From Pseudomonadota bacterium (GTDB lineage Bacteria > Pseudomonadota > Gammaproteobacteria > Burkholderiales > Burkholderiaceae_E): DNA of 45,437 bases. The stretch lies in assembly GCA_023388075.1 (NCBI GenBank), contig JAEWGX010000062.1, positions 1-45,437 of the forward strand, written 5' to 3'. This document shows positions 41,543 to 45,437 of this stretch, piece by piece. The translations under genes and the position numbers were made by a program. The stretch's first letter is position 1. Each line of letters opens with the position of its first letter. Under the pieces are notes generated by a model. The model ran no database searches. It had not been told where the DNA came from and saw only the letters and a program-made list of their open reading frames with translations.

Positions 41543-41698
41543 TCACTTGGACACCGGAACCAGGAGGATCTCGATGACGCCCCACAGGTTGTAGACCAGC
41601 ATGGGGATCAGCACGCCCAGGAAGAGCAGCAGGAAAGGGTTGTCCATCAGCTGCTGCATCCAGGGAACCGGGTCGTTCTCGTCGTCATGCTCGCCCAC
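41543..41698 (-). CDS. 51-residue single-TM subunit at the head of the oxidase operon
   Basis: This is a very short gene. It begins at GTG 41698 with AGGAGG 5 bases upstream and encodes an acidic, His-containing head (GEHDDENDPVPWMQQLMDN), one transmembrane helix (PFLLLFLGVLIPMLVYNLWG) and a short tail ending PVSK. It lies 37 bases before subunit II. In size and topology it resembles the small subunit IIa (CbaD) of ba3 oxidases, a helix that fills the place of the missing first helix of subunit II. I cannot show homology by eye, so the role is inferred from position. Confidence 0.65.
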   Translation of the reverse strand: MGEHDDENDPVPWMQQLMDNPFLLLFLGVLIPMLVYNLWGVIEILLVPVSK

Positions 41699-41703
41699 GT
41701 CTT

Positions 41704-41709
41704 CCTCCT
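41704..41709 (-). promoter_or_regulatory. Shine-Dalgarno site for the 51-residue oxidase-operon protein
   Basis: Read on the minus strand, AGGAGG sits 5 bases before GTG 41698. It is one of the strongest sites in the window and shows that this short frame is translated first in the operon. Confidence 0.55.
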
Positions 41710-41791
41710 GATCGGAGCCGGCGCTGCCCGCGTCGTCCTGTCGCTGCGGCCACCGGCGATTCGATTCTGCTCAAAGCGGCACGGTGGCGAC

Positions 41792-41805
41792 TTGAACCAG
41801 TTCAA
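41792..41805. promoter_or_regulatory. FNR/DNR-type palindrome in the divergent oxidase-ctaA promoter region
   Basis: TTGAACCAGTTCAA (perfect outer symmetry, extended to CTTGAAC..GTTCAAG) matches the FNR-family pattern TTGAT-N4-ATCAA with A for T at the fifth base of each half. Its centre is 41798.5. A -10 candidate TACCAT at 41828-41833 on the plus strand would place a start near 41840, putting the site at -41.5 for ctaA. On the minus strand CAGAAT (41764-41769) mirrors this, putting the site at -41.5 for the oxidase operon. The regulator gene at 42763 carries the matching recognition helix. Confidence 0.65.
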
Positions 41806-41846
41806 GAATCGCGCGGCGTCGCGTCGGTACCATCGACGCTCCCGCC

Positions 41847-42686
41847 ATGAACGAAGCCACCCGATCCCGCCTGCTCCATCGCCTCGTCTGGGCCTGCGTG
41901 GTCCTGATGCTGCTGGTCGTGGCCGCGAGCGCCTGGCTGCGTCTGTCCCAGCCGCGCCCGACCTGCGCCGACTGGCCTGCGTGCGGCACGGTCATCCGGC
42001 CGCCCACTCGAGCCTTGGAGCCGGCCGCGGCCGTGACCCGTGCGACCGACGCCGTGCGCGGGCTGCACCGGGCGGCGGCGTCGCTGGCATTGGCGGCCAG
42101 CCTGGCGTTGGCCTGGCTCGCGCTGGGGTGGCGTCCACGACGGCTGGATGCCGGCAGGATCGCGCTGATGCTGTGCGCGATCGCCCTGCTGCTTGCCGTG
42201 CTGGGCGTCGTGACGCCGGGCTCCCGGTCCCGCGCCGTCCTGCTCGGGAACCTCCTGGGCGGGCACCTGCTGCTGGCGCTCGCCTGGCGGCTCCTGCGCG
42301 GCCTGAAGTCGCCGCCGGCGCTGCCGGCGGGCAGGACTGCCGGCGTCGCGGCGCTCCTGCTGCTCTGCCAGGGGGCGCTCGGCGCGCTCGCCGGCGCGGG
42401 CGGCGCAGGCGCGAGCCTTCACCTCGCACTCGCCTGCATCGTGCTGCCGCTGCTGGCGTGGATCGGGTGGCACGCCCGCCTCCATGGTCGCGCGCTCGAA
42501 GGACGGGGGCTGCTCGCCTTGGCCGCGGCGCAAGGGCTCCTGGGCGGCATCGCGGCGGGCCTGGCGGCGACCGGGATGGTGTCGCCGGCCGTGCTGCTCG
42601 CCCACAACCTCGGGGCCGCCACCGGGCTGGCCCTCGTCGTCGGCGTGATGCCGCCGGCGGCACGGCGGGGATTCGCCGAAGCTTGA
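41847..42686 (+). CDS. ctaA: Heme A synthase-like protein (CtaA/COX15 family)
   Basis: This 279-residue CtaA/COX15 protein has about eight helices in two four-helix halves. The first half has WLRLSQPRPTCADWPACG with a C-x5-C pair in the first outer loop, then conserved histidines in RGLHRAAAS and LGGHLLLAL. The second half has ASLHLALA and LLAHNLGAATG. It is shorter than most proteobacterial CtaA (~330-360). It would oxidise heme O, made by CtaB across the divergent promoter, to heme A. A perfectly placed FNR/DNR-type site lies 41 bases upstream of the ATG. Its stop codon lies inside a second such site. Confidence 0.8.
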   Translation: MNEATRSRLLHRLVWACVVLMLLVVAASAWLRLSQPRPTCADWPACGTVIRPPTRALEPAAAVTRATDAVRGLHRAAASLALAASLALAWLALGWRPRRLDAGRIALMLCAIALLLAVLGVVTPGSRSRAVLLGNLLGGHLLLALAWRLLRGLKSPPALPAGRTAGVAALLLLCQGALGALAGAGGAGASLHLALACIVLPLLAWIGWHARLHGRALEGRGLLALAAAQGLLGGIAAGLAATGMVSPAVLLAHNLGAATGLALVVGVMPPAARRGFAEA

Positions 42687-42696
42687 TCCCGGTCAA
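42683..42696 (+). promoter_or_regulatory. FNR/DNR-type site ahead of the CRP/FNR regulator gene
   Basis: TTGATCCCGGTCAA differs from TTGAT-N4-ATCAA by one base (G for A). It overlaps the ctaA stop codon and has its centre at 42689.5. A weak -10 candidate GAAGAT at 42719-42724 gives a start near 42731 with the site at -41.5, 32 bases ahead of the ATG at 42763. This predicts autoregulation or cross-regulation by another FNR-family protein. Confidence 0.6.
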
Positions 42697-42762
42697 GACC
42701 GGCAGGGCGCGTCCGGCGGAAGATCGAGCCGGCGCTCCCCTCAACACCAGCGCGATCCCGAC

Positions 42763-43458
42763 ATGCTCGACACCATTCGTGAGTTCGACATCCCGCGCTT
42801 CCTGGCACGCACGCCCCTGTTCTGGAGCGTCTCCACACCCGACCTCGAGCGCCTCGCCGATGGCTGCCAGGTGCGGCGCTTCGGCCGGGGCGAGCTGGTG
42901 CTGCAGATGGGAGAGCCCTGCCAGGCCTTCCACATCGTCGTGAGCGGCCAGGTCAAGCTGTACGTCCTGTCCACCTCCGGCCAGGAGAAGGTGGTCGATG
43001 TCATCCCACCGGGCGGCAGCTTCGCCGAGGCACTCATGTTCCTGAACCGGCCCAGTGCCGTGAACGCGCAGGCACTGACCGACACACTGCTGGTGACGGT
43101 GCGGCGCGAAACGGTCCTCGAGGAGCTGCGCCGTGACAGCAGCTTCGCCCTCTCCATGCTGGCCGGGATGTCGCTTCGCCTGCACGGCCTGGTCCAGGAC
43201 GTGCAGGCCAGCGCGCTCCAAAGCGGGGTGCAGCGCGTGATCGGCTATCTCCTGCGGGACCAGGAGGACGATGGCGTCGAGGGCGGCGTCACCGTATCCC
43301 TGCCGGTCAGCAAGGCGACAGTGGCGTCACTCCTCTCGCTCACCCCCGAGTACTTCTCCCGGGTGCTGCGCGAGCTGGAATCGGCAAGGCTGATCCGCGT
43401 CGACAAGCGCGACATCCACGTCCTCGACATCCGGCGGCTGGCCGCCTACCAGGCCTGA
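42763..43458 (+). CDS. CRP/FNR-family regulator, DNR-like (probable NO sensor)
   Basis: This 231-residue regulator has a cyclic-nucleotide-fold sensor (about 15-130, including GELVLQMGEPCQAFHIVVSG and GGSFAEALMFLNRPSAVNAQAL), a long dimer helix and a C-terminal winged helix. The recognition helix TPEYFSRVLREL carries E196-x2-S199-R200, the E..SR motif with which FNR and DNR read TTGAT half-sites. It lacks the four cysteines of an [4Fe-4S] FNR. The FAEAxMF block is typical of DNR/NnrR-type heme-dependent NO sensors. Two matching DNA sites lie nearby, one between the oxidase and ctaA operons and one directly upstream of this gene. A role in switching on the oxidase cluster under NO or low oxygen is inferred. 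Confidence 0.85.
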   Translation: MLDTIREFDIPRFLARTPLFWSVSTPDLERLADGCQVRRFGRGELVLQMGEPCQAFHIVVSGQVKLYVLSTSGQEKVVDVIPPGGSFAEALMFLNRPSAVNAQALTDTLLVTVRRETVLEELRRDSSFALSMLAGMSLRLHGLVQDVQASALQSGVQRVIGYLLRDQEDDGVEGGVTVSLPVSKATVASLLSLTPEYFSRVLRELESARLIRVDKRDIHVLDIRRLAAYQA

Positions 43459-43565
43459 GGCACGCAGGTAGGCCAGGAGCCGCTTCCGAGCGTCCGACGC
43501 GCCCGCGTCAGACGACACGCTCGCGCCGCACCGCCCCCCTTCCCTCGCCCCTTCTCCTCGTCTGG

Positions 43566-43600
43566 CTTCGCTTCGCTCGCCTTCGCATCCTTCGCATCGC
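43566..43600. repeat. CTTCG-rich short repeat in the intergenic region
   Basis: CTTCG recurs at 43566, 43571, 43581 and 43590, with GCATC units following, in the 281-base gap between the regulator gene and the GYF_2-RDD gene. The surrounding 43520-43600 is pyrimidine-rich on the plus strand. No promoter or terminator could be assigned in this gap. Confidence 0.4.
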
Positions 43601-43739
43601 GTGCATCGTGACCGAGTCGTTTGGCCGCACGCCCCTGCCACGCGAGAATACGGGTCGGTTCGGCCTTGCGTCCTCGGCTCCCTCTCGCCCGGGAGCCGAC
43701 GCGGACCTGGGACCTCTTGGAAGCCATGGGAACGGAAAG

Positions 43740-44951
43740 ATGGAAGGGGAATGGTGGTACTCGGCTGGTGCAACCCGCAAGGGACCCGTGTCATTGCACG
43801 CCCTGCGAGAGATGTACCTCAAGGGCGCCGTGACAAGGAACAGCCTGGTCTGGGCCGATGGAATGCAGGATTGGGCGCCGCTGGAAGAGGTGCCCGAGCT
43901 CACCGGGATCGTGCGCAGCCTGCCTCCCGAACTTCCCCCGATCACGACGCGCGATCGACTGGCTTCACTTCCTCCCGCGGGCCCATGGCGCAGGTTTTTT
44001 GCGCGAACCATCGATTTCTGGGTGCTGAGCCTTCCCACCGGGTTCCTCGTGGCGCGAATGCTGGCCGCCTACTCGCCCGGCTTTGCCCTCTGGATACAGA
44101 GTCCCGGTTCCACCGTCGCATTCGGTTGGCTGGTGGCGCCGATCGTCCTGGCCGTGGAGGCTCTCGTCTTTGCCCTCTTCGGCACCACGCTGGGCAAGGG
44201 CCTGCTCGGCGTCAAGGTCACGACGTCGGGCGCCGGGAGAGTCAGCGGGCTCGAGTACCTGAAGCGGCAGGTTGGCGTGTACTGGTATGCGCTGGGCACT
44301 GGGTTTCCCCTGGTCTCCCTCTTCACCATGGCCCGGCAGTACGGTCACCTGAAGGCGGGCAGGCCGACCTGGTATGACAGCGGGCGCTTCAGCGTCAGGG
44401 CGCCCAGGCTCGGCATCGTGCGGGGCCTGCTGTCCGTGGTCGTCATTTTCGCGCTCCTATTGGTCAATGTTGTTCTCCAGGAGATATCCAACCGGCAGGA
44501 TCGCCAGTTCCGCACGGGAACCTCATGGACCAACGTCGTCACCGGCAGGACCGTGTCCGTGCCAGCCGGCTGGGTCCACGAGAGGCAGCGCAACGAGGAC
44601 GACCAGGTGGTCCACGTCTTCGCCGGCCCGAACGACGGCGTGTACGTCCTGTTCGCGAACGAGAACGTGCACCGGTCCATGACCCTGGCCGCCTACGCCA
44701 ACGCCTGGGTGTCGGCGGTCAAGGGCGACATGACGCTCTCCGTGTCCGGGCCGACCACGACCTCCTCCGGGCACCCGGCGCTTCGCGTCATCGGCACGCT
44801 GGCCGACGATCCGACTCAGCGGGTACGCGCGACACTCGTCAGGAAGGACGACCAGGCCTGGCGTGTCCTAGTTGTCGGCACCTCGGGGCGGGATCCGGCG
44901 ACACCCAATGCACTGGCGCTCGAGAGCCTGCTCTTCGGCTCGATCGGGTGA
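43740..44951 (+). CDS. GYF_2-RDD membrane protein with extracytoplasmic C-terminal domain
   Basis: This 403-residue protein begins with a GYF_2-type domain (residues 1-50: EWWYSAGATRKGPVSLHALREMYLKG, then LVWADGMQDWAPL). An RDD domain follows (about 80-240) with RRFFARTIDFWVL, the GTTLGKGLLGVKV block and several hydrophobic helices, then a further helix at about 220-245. The soluble region of about 150 residues at the end (TSWTNVVTGRTVSVPAGWVHERQ onward) looks like a PsbP/DUF-type beta domain outside the cell membrane. ATG at 43740 starts just before the GYF_2 domain; an in-frame ATG at 43608 adds 44 low-complexity residues. The function is unknown; GYF_2-RDD proteins are common in betaproteobacteria and often lie in secretion or envelope contexts. 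Confidence 0.75.
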   Translation: MEGEWWYSAGATRKGPVSLHALREMYLKGAVTRNSLVWADGMQDWAPLEEVPELTGIVRSLPPELPPITTRDRLASLPPAGPWRRFFARTIDFWVLSLPTGFLVARMLAAYSPGFALWIQSPGSTVAFGWLVAPIVLAVEALVFALFGTTLGKGLLGVKVTTSGAGRVSGLEYLKRQVGVYWYALGTGFPLVSLFTMARQYGHLKAGRPTWYDSGRFSVRAPRLGIVRGLLSVVVIFALLLVNVVLQEISNRQDRQFRTGTSWTNVVTGRTVSVPAGWVHERQRNEDDQVVHVFAGPNDGVYVLFANENVHRSMTLAAYANAWVSAVKGDMTLSVSGPTTTSSGHPALRVIGTLADDPTQRVRATLVRKDDQAWRVLVVGTSGRDPATPNALALESLLFGSIG

Positions 44952-45092
44952 CGACGCCGGCGCGCGACTCGAGCCGCGCCGCGCCTGCCAGTGCGGATCG
45001 CCAGCTGGCGGGAGCGGTCGCCGCGACCGCTCCGCAGGCAAGTTGTCATCTTCTTGGCCCGAATCAGCGAGGCGCTGATCGAGGCGGGAAAC

Positions 45093-45168
<76 letters not shown>

Positions 45169-45178
45169 AGAATTCCCG

Positions 45179-45184
45179 ATGTTA
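45179..45184 (-). promoter_or_regulatory. Candidate -10 element of the tRNA-Ala gene
   Basis: TAACAT on the minus strand ends 11 bases before the mature tRNA 5' end, with AATTCT following. The -35 region at the expected distance is weak (GGAGCA). Confidence 0.35.
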
Positions 45185-45271
45185 GCAAAATCCGGGCGAC
45201 CTGCTCCAGCCCTGGAGGTTGCGCCTCGCCTCGACTGCGGGTGCCGCTGCCAGGGCAAACCTCTCAGGGCC

Positions 45272-45437
45272 TCACGACGGGTCAGCCGAATCCAGTCCCA
45301 TGTAGCGGCACAGCAAGACCTGGATCTCGTACATCAGCGCGGACGCAAGAAAAGCCGTCATCCCGTTGACGTCGTGAGGCGGACTCACCGTATTTACGTC
45401 TGCCAAGACCACATTGAGTCCCGACAAGCCTCTTAGG
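45272..45437 (-). CDS. C-terminal fragment of a possible unknown protein
   Basis: The minus strand is open from the window edge to a TGA at 45272, giving about 55 residues. They read sensibly: LSGLNVVLADVNTVSPPHDV, then NGMTAFLASALMYEIQVLLC and RYMGLDSADPS. The composition is balanced, unlike the Arg/Pro-rich shadow frames of this window, and base use here is less GC-rich than elsewhere. It could equally be chance. The start lies beyond the window, and no family is recognised. The 100 bases between it and the tRNA hold only the tRNA promoter candidate. Confidence 0.35.
   Translation of the reverse strand, partial: LRGLSGLNVVLADVNTVSPPHDVNGMTAFLASALMYEIQVLLCRYMGLDSADPS

Noticed and set aside
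42763..43458. The CRP/FNR-family regulator as an oxygen-sensing FNR proper
   Set aside because: It has only two cysteines in the sensor domain and lacks the N-terminal cluster needed for an [4Fe-4S] centre.

Overview
The window is very GC-rich (about 68-70% by eye), densely packed, and rich in ATGA start/stop overlaps. It has no phage, IS or CRISPR signal. Gene content (SoeABC/TauXY/TauABC, bacterial kynurenine-branch enzymes, several Liv-type and sugar ABC transporters, an NO-type CRP/FNR regulator beside heme-copper oxidase genes, MaoC-Pta with a DUF3141 protein) points to a metabolically versatile respiring proteobacterium, most likely a betaproteobacterium of the Burkholderiales/Rhodocyclales type. 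That placement is inference from gene content only.

Layout. (1) 1-7583, plus strand: a taurine-sulfur module. It holds the end of a molybdopterin sulfite dehydrogenase (soeA), then soeB and soeC, a two-subunit taurine dehydrogenase (tauX, tauY) and the taurine ABC importer tauABC. Together they import taurine, deaminate it to sulfoacetaldehyde and oxidise the sulfite released from it. The lyase Xsc is not in the window. (2) 7534-13406, minus strand: a livKHMGF-type branched-chain amino acid/amide ABC importer followed by a membrane endonuclease/exonuclease/phosphatase-family protein. (3) 13538-15753, minus strand: an ankyrin-like lipoprotein and two kynurenine-branch enzymes (3-hydroxyanthranilate dioxygenase and ACMS decarboxylase). 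(4) 15786-19932: a HAD phosphatase and GST pair, a universal stress protein, a vinylpyruvate-type hydratase with a small partner, a Nudix hydrolase and a small unknown. (5) 20088-24582: a thuEFG-like sugar importer without its ATPase, a pirin and a tiny proline-rich protein. (6) 24633-33413, minus strand: MaoC-Pta fusion, DUF3141 protein, and a yhiI-rbbA-yhhJ exporter/ribosome-ATPase operon.

(7) 33681-43458 is the most unusual part. Eight minus-strand genes run as one tight operon: a 51-aa one-TM protein, a CuA subunit II, a B-family (ba3-like) heme-copper subunit I, CtaB, a SCO copper chaperone, an unnamed 175-aa protein, a second orphan heme-copper subunit I-like protein, and a 635-aa fusion of cytochrome b, [2Fe-2S] ferredoxin and FAD/NAD(P)H reductase. 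Divergently transcribed are a CtaA-like heme A synthase and a DNR-like CRP/FNR regulator. The B-family subunit I keeps all six metal-binding histidines but has Gln where the cross-linked active-site Tyr should be. The orphan subunit I also lacks that Tyr. An FNR/DNR-type palindrome lies midway between the divergent operons at the right distance to activate both. A second one overlaps the ctaA stop codon upstream of the regulator. I read this as an NO-responsive respiratory module, perhaps an NO reductase (NorS-like) plus an NAD(P)H-fed heme-copper enzyme. The function is inferred.

(8) 43740-45437: a GYF_2-RDD membrane protein, tRNA-Ala(CGC) on the minus strand, and the 3' end of a possible unknown gene cut by the window edge. 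No stretch longer than about 300 bases lacks a gene.
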